Below are positions 11,247 through 22,255 of a stretch of DNA of 64,000 nucleotides, piece after piece (the stretch's first letter is position 1; every line of letters starts with the position of its first letter). Source of the DNA: Exophiala sp. HKRS030 (Eukaryota > Ascomycota > Eurotiomycetes > Chaetothyriales > Herpotrichiellaceae); NCBI GenBank assembly GCA_023897205.1, contig JAHWDD010000007.1:496001-560000 (forward strand), in the 5' to 3' direction. The translations under genes and the position numbers were made by a program. The notes under the pieces are model-generated. The model was not told the origin of the DNA. It was given only the letters and a program-made list of their open reading frames with translations, and did not search any database.

Positions 11247-12076
11247 CTATTTGGTGCCTCGAGCAGCCAACTGATCATGCTCGTCAATGTCAGTCGCCTC
11301 CCAGGGATAGCAGATCCAAACGTCGGGGACGGTGACGGCTGCGAGATACCGGTTCTCATCGACCATGTCTTCCGGGAGCTGTCCCTTCTTGACCTTGTCC
11401 TTGTTATGCAGCACGAAAATGGAGAATTTTGTCTTTTCGGTCCTGCCTTGCTGTTGCCTGGCCAGTTCGACGTCCTTTTCTAGTTCCTTGACCGCGTATT
11501 CCAAAGTCGTTCGGGTGTCATCCACTTCGTCGACGATCAAGACGTTCTTGCCGATGAGGTTGGACATCTCGAGGGACGAAAGGTCGAGCCATTGTGTCCG
11601 AGTGACTTTTGTGCCTGGAGCCTCAACGGGTCCGGCGTTGGGGAGCTGTTCGTAGAGGGAGAGACCGATGGCCTGGATGGGGATGTTGGGAGCGCCTGGC
11701 TGCTTCAGGAATGATCTAGACAGTCACATAGACACAAATGTCAGTTCGATTTCATTTCGGCTCCTTCTATGGCTTCTGCCCCCCTTTGCACGTATGCTAT
11801 TTGCATTGCTGGTGCATCTGCGGAGTGCGAAAAGAAGGCGTACCGTAGGATTCGTGCAGGAACATAACCACCACCTCCGATTGCGATCATGAGATTCGGC
11901 TGGAAATCTTGGAGGATCTTGGGCGCCGATGTCTGGCACAGTTTATGGATCTGGTTTTTAAAGGGCCTTTGTCAATTCTACCTGTTCCATTGTGGCATGC
12001 AGACACTTTGCATGCGACGATGGGCAAACACCGTGCCACTAACCTCATTGTACGTTACGTAGACCTTTTCGACCAT
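11247..12076 (-). CDS. XPT1: Xanthine phosphoribosyltransferase-like PRTase
   Basis: The exons in transcript order are 12044-12076, 11844-11950 and 11247-11715, giving 202 residues against about 209 for yeast Xpt1. The enzyme would transfer phosphoribose from PRPP to xanthine or a related purine in nucleotide salvage. The conserved start VYVTYNE-IHKLC, the loop MIAIGGGGYVPARILR (restored by splicing intron 1) and the PRPP-binding motif VLIVDEVDDTRTTL are visible, as is the C-terminal DVWICYPWE. The substrate assignment rests on similarity to yeast Xpt1, so a hypoxanthine/guanine preference cannot be excluded. Confidence 0.88.
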
Positions 12077-13062
12077 TTTTGCGTGTTGATCCTGACAAAA
12101 GGTACAATGTACTCGAGTCTAAAGGAGGGGGAGTATCAAGAGGTTAAGTAGGTATTTAACAAAAAGGAAGAGCCGATTTTTATGCCTGGTCTATTGAATT
12201 TATAAAAGTGTCACATCTTCAAAATCGAACTTCACAGGAGCCCAAAAATCGCAGCTGGCGACGTGACTGCGACCAACTAAAAAAAAAGTTCGCAAAGTGA
12301 CTCCACGGGAGGCGCTTCTTCGGTCAGCCCCGCCTCATCGCCCGCCCACTGTGTCCCAGATCGAGCTTCTTGGCGTTGGTCACAGATGGACACACTTGAG
12401 TACAGAATACAGAATCCAGCATACAACACGAGACACTCATGAGGTCTCAAGATTGTGGTACACTACAACCACTCTATTCAAAGGTAGATAATACGGGATC
12501 GGTCAAGCCAAGTAGTTCAATCTCGATGCGTGCGCTCGTAACTCGTTTCTCTTCCCAACTCTAGATGTACCCAATTCAAAACCAGGAACTAGAATGGGAG
12601 CACGGCAGCCTGAGGAGGCTGACTGAGTAGACGTGCTGCGGCTCGATCGTCAGGTCTACATATAATGCCCTCGCTAGACTCTCATCTTCGCCTAAGTTGG
12701 TGGCACATTCAGAATCGTTGGCTGAGTGCTGGCTCCGAGTAGTCTTGATGGCCGCTGTGAATCTGTGTTGACAAAGTCGCATAGCTTCATATTTATTCAG
12801 CTCAGCCCATGCCAGGTTCAAACGTTGATGGCGTGTCAAGTATAAGTCGGCTCAACTCGGCAAAGTACGAGTAGCTGGCTTTCCTGGGTGCCTTTTTAAT
12901 GATGCGCGTTTTGGAACCGTGCATGCTAACCTCGCCATATCCAGAAACAGATGATCATCATAACTGAATTTCTATCCGAAAGCAGACTCCCATGTGCTCA
13001 TTCGCTGTTGTCGATGGCAGTCGCGTGGAACACGTCGAAGCTGAAAGTTCGTGATAGTATTT
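12077..13062. other. Intergenic, no gene seen
   Basis: This is nearly 1 kb between the start of XPT1 and the 3' end of SFM1. Open frames here are short and featureless. I looked for tRNA-like arms and found none I could support. Confidence 0.5.
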
Positions 13063-13964
13063 TTAACCTTGGTTGACCTGCATGTTTTCCATGCCTTCAA
13101 CCTCGTCGACAAATTCAAGACTGTCAAAAGCCTTGTCAGCATCGGCTTTGATAAGATCGATCATGCCCTGACAAAAGGTTAGTTCCAACCCTGAGATCTT
13201 CACGTGTCTCCACAAACCTCTGGCATTATCGGCTTGCCTGATGCATCCGTCACATATCTGAACGGCATCTCTGTCGTCTCGTGCTCGTCCAGCCTGAGTT
13301 CCGGGTAATCTACATATGGAATCTTGTCAAGAGGCACTGCGAAGATAGTTAGGCAAAACTCGACGAAAATGTCCTTTCAGGAGTATCGGCGTACTCTGGT
13401 TCAGGATCACCGTCCGTGTCACTCGTACAGCTGTGTCGGTGGTCATCTGCTTCGGTCCAAGTCGTCTGCCGGAGAAGCCTTTCTTTCGCAATTCACTGGT
13501 TCTGTCTGAACAACCGGGTCAACAACGCTCAGAAGTCACCAAGTTGGGTTGTAGCAACGTACCTCGTGGTGGGTCGTCTCCTGTTTCCACAATATCAGTA
13601 TCGTCCATATCAAAACATCTTTCATTTCCATGGACCTACCTAATATCCCCCCAAACAGAAACGTATCGAATACCTGGGCATCGGCAGGGTTCAATTCTTC
13701 GCTCGCACCGGGATCGAGAAGACAGATTTTTCCCTTCTTGCTTGCATAATAAGTTTCAATGCTGTCTGTCCTGGCCTCTCCACCTATTCTCTGGATCTCT
13801 TTCAAGTCTGTAGATTTGAGCAGGGATTGAGGCACCGAAGACAGAATGAAATGACAGCCAGAGTCTTGTGATTCCTTAGCGATGGTCTTGTATTCCAGAG
13901 CAGACCAAGGGCCCAACTCTGGGTCAAGATGTTCGACCACGAAGGCGTACTTTGAGTGAGTCAT
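13063..13964 (-). CDS. SFM1: SPOUT protein-arginine methyltransferase Sfm1-like
   Basis: There are five exons in transcript order: 13640-13964, 13563-13580, 13395-13505, 13218-13336 and 13063-13167, for 225 residues. In yeast, Sfm1 monomethylates one arginine of ribosomal protein Rps3. The N-terminal signature (FVVEHLDPELGPWSALEY), the knot-region motif FDTFLFGGILGDDPPRDRT, which is rebuilt across two introns, and GPKQMTTDTAVRVT are characteristic of this SPOUT subfamily. The C-terminus contains PLDKIPYVDYPEL and an extension of about 25 residues. The 18-base second exon encodes the core of the cofactor-binding knot, so mis-splicing would inactivate the protein. Confidence 0.9.
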
Positions 13965-14753
13965 GCTGGCAAGAGGCTCTCCGGCTTCTCTGACCCTCAA
14001 TCCTTGATCACAAGCCCTGCCATGGTCGCCAGGGAAAAAAAAGTATCTTGTGAAATCTTTGGGCAAGTTTGACGAAGACACTACGGTAATTAGCAGACCG
14101 GGATTATTAAGCGAGGCTGCGTTGATTGGCCGGGGGAGGTTGTCACTTCGTGTTACTAGCGAGGCTGCGCCCAAAATGCCCGACTTTCTTTCACCGTCAG
14201 CCAACACCATCATCTTCTACCCCAGACACCCAGAACACGACACCAAGGCAACTAACTAACACATTCACGGAACAACCATCTTGACCCCACCTTAACACAA
14301 AACATCCTGCTGACATTGGCGAAGGGAAACATTTCTGCCCCTTGTGCTTCTTTTCACTGCACACACCATCACGGAATTCTCCCTCCGAATCTCTCTCAGT
14401 CTCTCCCCCAAGCTACTGTTTGTGTTCTTTTTCGAGGTCATTGACTTCTTTGAGGAGCGAAAAAACGCTCGGACCATTCCACTGACGGAAACCCCTCCTC
14501 CATCTTTCCTCCTTCCATCCTTCGAGACTCGAACGATCCGTAAATTTTGATCCATACCTCCTTGTTCGCTTCGATCCTCTGGGCCATTTACCTTACGCCT
14601 GGGACTCTACTCAGTTACCATCGACTTCATCAACTCGAGGCCACAGCCTCAATCGGCCGAGGGATCTGCTCTCTCACCCATCACCGAAGGTGCTGCCCTT
14701 GACGCCGCTGGATAAATCATTGAAGTGACAAAGAGAGACGAGGGAAGAGCAAG
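13965..14753. other. Intergenic, divergent promoter and leader
   Basis: This 789-base gap separates SFM1 (minus) and the endosulfine gene (plus). The right half is strongly pyrimidine-rich (CTCTCTC and CTTTTTC runs), as expected for a long fungal 5' leader of a regulated gene. I see no coding frame. Confidence 0.5.
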
Positions 14754-15432
14754 ATGAATCCACACCAGAAGAACAAGATCGACATCAACGTATGCACAAA
14801 CCCTCCCAAATGACTGCTCGGCTTGTCTGCTAATGAAACGTTTCAAGAAACTGTCTCCGGACGAGCAAAGACTGTTCAGACTCTATGGCAAGCTTCCGAA
14901 CAAGTCAGATCTGTTGCAGAACAAGTTAAAGGTACAACCCCTCTCTTTTCGAACCCGCACGGTAAACATGACAGACCCCTGACATGGATCGCAGGAGCGC
15001 AAGTACTTCGACTCAGGAGACTACGCCCTCTCGAAAGCCGGCAAAGCTTCAGATACGGGTGTCACGACCATCGGCACCGAACACCCCAAGGCCGAAGAGA
15101 TCCCCCACACCAGCCCTCTCATGCACACACTCTCTCGCAACGACTCGGTCTCGGGCGCGGCCGGGTCGGCCGCACTGGCGTCCAGCCCTGACGGACAAAC
15201 CATGCTCCCGGGTCCCGCGGGCATGCATCGCGGCAGCATAAACGGAATCCCGGGTGGTGGACTCCCAGGAGCCACCGGCCGCAGCCCCGTCAAGGAGAGC
15301 AGCTTCCTGGCCAGGAGTGCGAGCATCGACGAGGCGAACATGGACGGCGGCCATGCCAGAGCTGACAAGGCGGGTCTCGAAGGAAGCGTCAGTCCACCCA
15401 CCAAGAGAGAAGGCATTCCTATTCGCAGATAG
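14754..15432 (+). CDS. igo1: Endosulfine family protein (Igo1/ENSA type)
   Basis: The exons are 14754-14789, 14848-14931 and 14995-15432, for 185 residues. When phosphorylated by the Greatwall/Rim15 kinase, endosulfines inhibit PP2A-B55 and promote quiescence entry and mRNA protection. The core LSPDEQRLFRLYGKLP followed by the phospho-site motif FDSGDYALSKAG is intact, with the target serine at about residue 47. The C-terminal two thirds is Ser/Gly/Pro-rich and probably disordered. There are several SP/TP sites (for example SPVKE, SPPTK) that could be kinase targets. It is longer than yeast Igo1 (168 residues), as is usual in filamentous fungi. Confidence 0.93.
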
Positions 15433-16613
15433 GCAGGGACGACATGCCAATCCCCAGAGTCTTTGTACTCTCGTACAGATGTGGGAGGTGGCACAAAAAA
15501 TGTCCACCCTCCAGTTGGCCGACCTTTTCTTCTTTCTTTCAAAATCCACGGAGTGAAATGCTTCGGGCGTCGTCCCTCGTATAATCTTGAACAATGGGGG
15601 CCAATTTACCTAGGTAGTACCACAAAAAGCTGAGCTGAGAGGCGAGGCCCTTGACTACGTGAAAGGGAAAGGAAGGGAAAGGAGAGAGGGAAAAAGCGAA
15701 ATCGATAGCGATGGAGTTTCTGCGCAACAGCAAAGCCGGCACCAAGTGTACGACCTGTTGGAACTTTCAATTCACAATTTGAGACTCATTCCTTCCAGGA
15801 GGGGGAGGAGGCGGGAGGTATATGGAAATCCGAAATCGAAACCAAACAAATCACACAAAAAAACAGTCCACGCGGACCTGGTCACATTACGATATGCTAT
15901 GTTATGACAGCTGGGGCGAGGGGCGTTTGTCTTCGTTCGTCTCATAGTATGAAATGATTATTCATTATCTCTGTTTTGCCTTTTTCGATCGTTCGTTCTC
16001 TTTCGTTCTGCTTGTCCTAGTCCTCTTTTGATTGATGAAGAAAGTCGAACTGTACAGAGAGTATCTCTTCAACCCGACATTTGTGTAAGTTGTTGCTTTC
16101 AGCCTAGTCAACTTCATCATCCCCGTATCTTCCGCTCTCATTGTGTGTCCGCGTCACCGAGCTCGCTCTTCGCTTCCTGACTCCTTCGGCTCATGCGCTC
16201 AGGGCAAAAGAAAAACCCCCATCTCTATCTATCTATCCTTCCAACCACGCCTTCCTACCACTTCGATGGTTTTGGTTCCGCATGAGCTTTTGAGTGCATC
16301 TCACAAAGAGAATTTGTGATCGAGTCTGCTTTCTTCTCATTTCCACCCTTCCACTCTTGAACTGTGCTTGCGCGGGATCGTATACCTCATCATCTACCGT
16401 GTTGTGAAGTCACACTCAGTCCTCACACTTGCTAGTTGTTTAATGCAGCCTGTTTCCTGGGGTGGTCGTGATTCGGGATTGTTTTGTTCGCACCGACTGC
16501 TTTCCAAATATGCAAACGACAACGGCCGTTGTGCCGTTGTTTATGGTGTTGGATCATTTGAATTCATGATCATTTGCTGGGTCCAGATCTTCGGAAATTT
16601 GGCATCCTCTTTT
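15433..16613. other. Intergenic, convergent 3' regions
   Basis: This 1.18 kb stretch lies between the endosulfine and ICE2 stop codons. It holds A-rich and TTTCGTT-rich stretches fitting long 3' UTRs and a short CTAT tandem repeat near 16227. No gene was recognised. Confidence 0.5.
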
Positions 16614-17954
16614 TCAATCAACCTTCCAATGCCCTCCATCAATGTCCTCTTCTTTGCCCAGCCATAGTTCGACCGCATATAGGCCCATGGTGATGACCAA
16701 ATTCACCCATTTCCATGCGTTGCCGTTGACCCCGGGTTGGCCATTTCCGCTCCACCAGGCACTGATTGACTCTGTGAGGCCTGGAGAGTATCCGCCAATT
16801 GTGGTCGCGAAATGCTGCATCAGAAGGCTAGTGTATACTGCAATCAGTATACTCGGAGAGAACCAGGAGAGGAAGGCAAGGAAGCGGTTTCCGGCATCGT
16901 TGTCGTCCAGACTCGGTTCCATGCTCAGGCCTCGGACACCACTTTCATTGACAGCTGGGATTATTCGAGTCGAGGCATAGAACACAAAGAGGCGGTATCC
17001 GAGGGAGATGAGGACAGAAGGAGTGACGGCTCGGAATGCTGCCACGGTGAAGTCCAAAGCAGTCACCAAAGCTTCTGGTAGCTGCGACAGGGCATGCATC
17101 AGGGCCGTGTATGAGGACATGATGATGGGCGGGAAAGGTGGGAAATCGGGAGCTGAAGAGGCGGTGCCCGCATCGACTGGGACATTCGGCTTATAGTCGG
17201 TGAAGATTTGGTAGATGCAGAGGACAATGTAGGCGAACAACAGAGACGACTCCATCGCAGTGCCGCGACCTGAAACGACGCCGTACGCGCAGAGGAAGAT
17301 GGCCGACGCGATGGCGATACCGATGAGGGTCGAATCTATGTTCGAGATGTCGGGAAATTGCAAGACTCTCCATAGAAAATAGACTGAGCTCGAGACCACC
17401 CCAGCGGCCGATACCAGGAGCGTCAGAAGCCAGGCATCACTCCATTCGCTCCGGTTGACCAGCCATCTGGAGAACTGGCCAACGGCTTGGATGACCAGCA
17501 GACTGCAAAATCCCTCGAGTAACTGAAAGAAGGGAGATGACCATCGCAAGAGCAGGTCCCATCCACCAACCGTCACGTTCTCGATCAAGCCTTCCGGGCC
17601 AAATATAGCGTCAGAAAGACTGCTGTGTGCGTCCAGAAATCCTTTTTTGTTCCTGAAGGTTCTTTCCACCCAGCGGCCACTGTTGTTCGCGTCGACGGAG
17701 AATCTTCCCAGCGCCCAGATACACAGGCTGGGTATGATCAACCATTGTAGACTTCGCAGTATATTGATCAAGGTTCTCCTGACTGTAGAACTTTCTGGAG
17801 TCGAGATGCGCAACAACGAGAGGAAGAAGTAGAACGACGCGACCGACAGAGAGAATCCGAGGCCAGCATCGCGTCCGCCGATATCGAAAGTGAGGGGTAC
17901 CAGTAAAATAATGAGCGTGAGGAAGAACAACGAGGAGATGGCTCGGAGGAACAT
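16614..17954 (-). CDS. ICE2: ER membrane protein Ice2
   Basis: A single uninterrupted frame of 446 residues starts at the ATG complementary to 17952-17954. The start LFFLTLIILLVPLTFDIGGRDAG.. is the ICE2 signature, and about ten hydrophobic segments are spread along the whole chain. In yeast, Ice2 is an ER-resident protein needed for cortical ER inheritance and for control of phospholipid versus storage-lipid synthesis. The length is close to the yeast protein (491). A loop near residues 255-285 is Pro-rich. No introns are needed. Confidence 0.92.
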   Translation of the reverse strand: MFLRAISSLFFLTLIILLVPLTFDIGGRDAGLGFSLSVASFYFFLSLLRISTPESSTVRRTLINILRSLQWLIIPSLCIWALGRFSVDANNSGRWVERTFRNKKGFLDAHSSLSDAIFGPEGLIENVTVGGWDLLLRWSSPFFQLLEGFCSLLVIQAVGQFSRWLVNRSEWSDAWLLTLLVSAAGVVSSSVYFLWRVLQFPDISNIDSTLIGIAIASAIFLCAYGVVSGRGTAMESSLLFAYIVLCIYQIFTDYKPNVPVDAGTASSAPDFPPFPPIIMSSYTALMHALSQLPEALVTALDFTVAAFRAVTPSVLISLGYRLFVFYASTRIIPAVNESGVRGLSMEPSLDDNDAGNRFLAFLSWFSPSILIAVYTSLLMQHFATTIGGYSPGLTESISAWWSGNGQPGVNGNAWKWVNLVITMGLYAVELWLGKEEDIDGGHWKVD

Positions 17955-18685
17955 TCGGTCGGTGAAGGAACGTTCGTGTCTTCGTTCAGTGAAGGAGCGC
18001 AGAATCGCTGAAATCCTCGATGGTGAGAAGGAAGAAATATGCAGTTGATCGCATAGGACGTAAACAGTCGGATGGTGTGACGCAGCCTTGTTTGTTAGAC
18101 AGGTCTCCAGGAAATCACAGTTTTGTCGAGGCGCGGATTTTCACATGTCATTCCGGGGGTTGTTCGACGAGGAATTTTGCTGGTCTGAGGGCCGGACAGA
18201 GGGATGCTGGAATGGATAGAAGAAATAAGGATGAGTTGACAGATTTTGCAGGCAGAAGGAGCGGCAGAAGGCGGAGATGTCGCGTGCACTTCACGAGATT
18301 GTGAGAGCAGGGAAGAGGGTGAGGAAGTGCGAGGATGATGGACGACGGTTGGCGAGTGGTGGTGGTTTTTCCCAGGGTTTTTATTAACCAGAATGCAGGG
18401 CAAAATTGGGCACAACAGGGAAGATGAATAACGAACTGCCTTGATCTGCTATTTAGCCAGGCACCAACAACATCTTCCGTCCAACAAATATTTCCAGACG
18501 TTCGTTGAGCACAGACGAACAAGGCAGGATTTATTGTTCCGGATTCTTTCCTCTACTGTATGGAGTATATCGTTATTAAAAACTTAGTAGGGGAGCGCGC
18601 CCTTCTTCACCGCAAGAAAGACTAACCAACGGTTTGAATTGCTGTGGGCTTTTCCAGCTGGCGCCGAACCTACTGTACTGCACAA

Positions 18686-18694
18686 TACGGAGTA
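18686..18694 (+). repeat. TACGGAGTA motif copy
   Basis: Exact 9-mer copy in the ICE2/MYG1 divergent spacer. Confidence 0.7.
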
Positions 18695-18966
18695 GGTGAG
18701 GCTAGGTAGGAACCAAAGCGACGACCCTCTTCTTCCTTGAAGACTGCTATGCCTCAAACAGTCTGGTTGATTCGGTAGAGGGCATCAACTAATCTACACA
18801 TGGACTAGATACAGGTACCGTAATACAGCAAACGGTCATCTCACTGGTTTGACCAAGCATGATAAATGGAGGGTGAATGTTTTCAGAATGCTACAGCGGT
18901 TTTAGATTAAATCTCAATGGCAATCGCTGGTACCTTATGGAGTATCTCAGATTGGTATGCAATATT

Positions 18967-18975
18967 TACTCCGTA
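18967..18975 (-). repeat. TACGGAGTA motif copy
   Basis: Exact 9-mer copy, second in the ICE2/MYG1 spacer. Confidence 0.7.
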
Positions 18976-19213
18976 GGTTGGAAAGTAAACACTCTTTACG
19001 AGACCCTTGCCAGTAAGTTCTCATACATTCTCTGTCGACATGCCTTACTGTAGTAATCTCATGCCTCCCGGTATTTCGGATAAACGTATCTCCAGCCCCG
19101 GGTTTGATTTCTTGGCTACAAAAAGTCGCAGGACGATTCATCTCAAGTTGTCTGGAAGACCACTGCAAACCATTTGCCCACACCTACCATCTATCTCTTC
19201 TCTTTAGTTGTGT

Positions 19214-20317
19214 ATGTTCAGAAATTTGATCAAGATGGCTACCGAGACTGCATCAAAGCGACTGAAAACCGATCCCGTTCGCATTGGCACCCACAATGGT
19301 CATTTTCATGCCGATGAGGCATTGGCTGTCTACTTGCTGCGACTCCTTCCAGACTATGCCTCCGCATCCTTGGTCAGAACACGAGATCAATCCCTGCTTG
19401 ATACGTGCCATACAGTGGTAGATGTCGGTGGTGAGTATGATTCTTCCAAGAACCGATACGATCATCACCAAAGAACCTTCAACACTTTCTTCCCCGAACA
19501 CGAAACCAAATTGTCGTCAGCCGGCCTTGTTTACATGCATTTCGGCAAAGCCATCATCTCACAATACACCAAATTGCCTCTCGACCACCCAGACGTCGAA
19601 CTTCTCTACCAAAAACTATACGACGACTTCGTTGAGGCAGTGGACGCCAATGACAATGGTGTTTCGCAGTATGACGATGTAAAGTTGAGACAAGCTGGAA
19701 TTGAAAAGAGGTTCAAAGCTGGAGGTATCACACTTGCAAGCTTGGTGAATGACCTGAATCACGAAGATCCCTTGGCCGTGGGCGCGCCATCGAAAGACAC
19801 CCCCGAACAACCACAGGCAGAGGAGGATCACCGATTTTCGCAAGCCTCGACACTGATGGGCAATGCTTTCCTGCGCAAGCTCCATGGTGCCGCCACCGCC
19901 TGGCTTCCAGCCAGAACCATTGTCAAGGACGCATTTGAGGCGCGACAGAGTGCTCACCCTTCGGGCCAATTAGTGGTACTTCCTCGAGCAGGGATCCCCT
20001 GGAAAGAACATCTCTACAATATTGAGGCGGAGTCAGGTCTACCTCAAGATAAGCAGATTCTCTTCGTCATCTACCCTGAAAAGGAAGAGCCGGGCTCCAA
20101 GTGGAGGATTCAAGCCGTCAGCAAAGACATGTCGAGCTTTGAAAACCGAAAGAGCTTACCAGAGCCATGGAGGGGCGTGAGAGACGCTGAGCTGGATGCT
20201 CTCCTCGGCAGTGATGTCGAAGACGGCGCTGTGTTTGTTCACGCGAGCGGCTTCATCGGTGGTCACAAAACAGAGGCTGGTGTTCGGGCAATGGCAGCAT
20301 TGGCACTCGCGTCATGA
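19214..20317 (+). CDS. MYG1: MYG1 family exonuclease (UPF0160)
   Basis: A single exon encodes 367 residues from the ATG at 19214, or 360 from the ATG at 19235. MYG1 proteins are DHH-like 3'-5' RNA exonucleases that act in nucleus and mitochondria. The metal-site motifs are all present: GTHNGHFHADEALAVYLL near the start, VVDVGGEYD, RYDHHQR, and EAVDANDNG. The C-terminal signature FVHASGFIGGHKTEAG is also intact. The first start gives a short basic amphipathic leader (MFRNLIK); the second has the better start context (AAGATGG). The two starts could make mitochondrial and nuclear forms, which is inference. Confidence 0.92.
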   Translation: MFRNLIKMATETASKRLKTDPVRIGTHNGHFHADEALAVYLLRLLPDYASASLVRTRDQSLLDTCHTVVDVGGEYDSSKNRYDHHQRTFNTFFPEHETKLSSAGLVYMHFGKAIISQYTKLPLDHPDVELLYQKLYDDFVEAVDANDNGVSQYDDVKLRQAGIEKRFKAGGITLASLVNDLNHEDPLAVGAPSKDTPEQPQAEEDHRFSQASTLMGNAFLRKLHGAATAWLPARTIVKDAFEARQSAHPSGQLVVLPRAGIPWKEHLYNIEAESGLPQDKQILFVIYPEKEEPGSKWRIQAVSKDMSSFENRKSLPEPWRGVRDAELDALLGSDVEDGAVFVHASGFIGGHKTEAGVRAMAALALAS

Positions 20318-20965
20318 GATTTCATGAAGGTAACGACAAACTACGCATATCCAACAATCAGGTATGAGTAAGCGCCCTGCTTTAACCACAGAGCTGCAGC
20401 TGGTTCTACGGCCTGACTTCATGACTGCATTGTCCAAGACGGTCGATAATCCCTCCAGTGCTAAGATTGACATCTATGGTTTTCAATGCGATACAAACTG
20501 TATTGAGCTGGAGAAATCGAGTATGGAGATACGAAGAATAGAATGGCACTGGGTCAGGTTACAGCTACGTTGAGAAAGCCCCACGGCATTTCACATTCGG
20601 AAAGCCAAAGTGAAAGCTTCAGTCAAAAGTTGGGTGTCAGTGATGAGACGAACAGCGCAATGTGGCACAGCCTCGTGCTATTTTGATCCAAGGCTGAAGA
20701 TGAAATAGGGGATCTTGGTATTGCGGAGCTCAACTCCGTGTCGAGACCCTTTATCGATAGTACCAAACAGGGCATTACGTCACTTTGTAACAAGTCGTCA
20801 CTGAAAAGAAAACCATAATGTAGACGTCCCTATAAAGATTCTTTAATATTGTGATGTCGAGAATATTTTACTGTTGTAGAGATATAATCACGCTTTCATA
20901 AGCCCGCAGAATAGAAAACCCACCATCAGCGGTTCAAACAACGACCGAGACCCAAGTTCGCCAAC
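20318..20965. other. Intergenic, no gene seen
   Basis: This 648-base gap between MYG1 and the SDR gene probably carries the MYG1 3' UTR and the SDR promoter. A 69-codon frame at 20364 has no recognisable feature. Confidence 0.5.
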
Positions 20966-22056
20966 ATGGCGTCGACACAAGAACTTCACATTTCCAACCT
21001 CTTCTCACTCAAGGGCCACGTCTGCCTGGTAACCGGTGGTGGTACGTTTCCCTCCCTCGGAGCCTTTCTGATTCCTTTTTTTGTTTGTCTGATCGATGAA
21101 CAATTGTATGAGACTAAGCGAAAACTTCTTTATTCAGGGACTGGGATCGGTCTCATGGCGACCCAGGCATTAGCGGCCAATGGTACGTACGAACCCTGAG
21201 CGTTCCTCTGGGTTCACGATGACTCTGTTGCCGTTGTCGTGACCAATGGGAATTTGTTTCACTGAACATCCCGTTGTCTTTGTTCGTCGCAGGAGCACGA
21301 GTTTACATCACCGGTCGTCGCAAGGAGGTCCTCGAAAACGCGGCAAAGACACACACGCCAAAGTCCTCGGACAAGTCCCTGAACGGTGAAATCATCCCCG
21401 TCGGACCGTGCGACGTCACTTCAAAGTCCGACCTCGAGAAGTTGACGAAAGAGATCGAGTCTCGGGAAAAGTACCTGTCGCTCGTGGTCGCGGCGGCCGG
21501 CGTCTCGGGCCCCAAGGGGTACCCGGACACCAGCGACGCGGACCAGATGAGGACGAACTTGTGGAAGGAGGCGGTCGACGACTGGAACGCCACGTACAAC
21601 ACCAACGTCACCGCCGTCTTCTTCTCGGTCGTGTCCTTCTTGCCGCTGCTGCAGCGCGCCCCCGAGCCCCTGACGAGCAGCGTCATCGTCATCAGTAGCA
21701 TGTCGGGCATGATGAGGCACTCCCAATCACACTTTAGCTACAACGCCGCGAAAGCCGCCACCGCCCATCTCTCGCGCATGATGAGCAAGGAGTTCGCAAA
21801 GACGGGCGTGAGGGTCAACAGTATCGCCCCCGGGTACTTCCCGAGCGAGATGACCATGAAGGAGAGCGACGAGAAGAACAAGGCCCACATGCCCGACGAA
21901 AAGGTCAAGGACAAAGGACACGAAGTGCCTGCCGGGCGGGCGGGGAGTGATGAGGAGATGGCCATGGGGGTCATCTTTCTTGCGCGGTGTGGTTACGTCA
22001 ATGGTGAGGTGTTGAAGTTGGACGGCGGCGTTATGAATGAGGTCGGTGGTGGGTGA
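20966..22056 (+). CDS. Short-chain dehydrogenase/reductase
   Basis: The exons are 20966-21041, 21138-21182 and 21293-22056, for 294 residues. Splicing rebuilds the dinucleotide-binding TGGGTGIG motif across intron 1 and the ANG-ARVYITGRR strand after intron 2; the Arg pair suggests NADP(H). An AAAG motif, the catalytic serine region ISSMSGM, YNAAK (Tyr-x3-Lys) and NSIAPGYFPSEM follow in the classical SDR order. The overall type resembles fungal 3-oxoacyl-ACP-reductase or RhlG-like SDRs, but the substrate is unknown. Exon 3 is GC-rich compared with its neighbours. Confidence 0.87.
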
Positions 22057-22255
22057 AGACTTTGATCTCTTGATCAGACCGAACACTTTTCTTTTAGATC
22101 CTCGCTGAAGACTTACCTTCATCTGGCGGCACGGAAAATGGAATGAAACCGGGAAAGGTAGGACGGGGTGAATGGGCGTGGTTAAGAAGAAAACAAAAGA
22201 AAAGAACTTGATGGATCACAGAACAGAATGAGATGCTTTGTCTTTCCCCCAGTAC

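Larger units (their letters stand above)
17955..19213. other. Intergenic, divergent promoter region
   Basis: This 1.26 kb gap separates ICE2 and MYG1. It contains two exact TACGGAGTA/TACTCCGTA copies (18686-18694 and 18967-18975). The other open frames look like noise. Confidence 0.5.

Noticed and set aside
18020..18522. Overlapping frames of 60-124 codons upstream of ICE2
   Set aside because: No conserved motif and no splice signals; the region fits the ICE2 leader and promoter.
21408..22122. Several Arg/His-rich frames on both strands in the SDR gene
   Set aside because: They are shadows of the GC-rich third exon of the SDR; the SDR frame has all family motifs.
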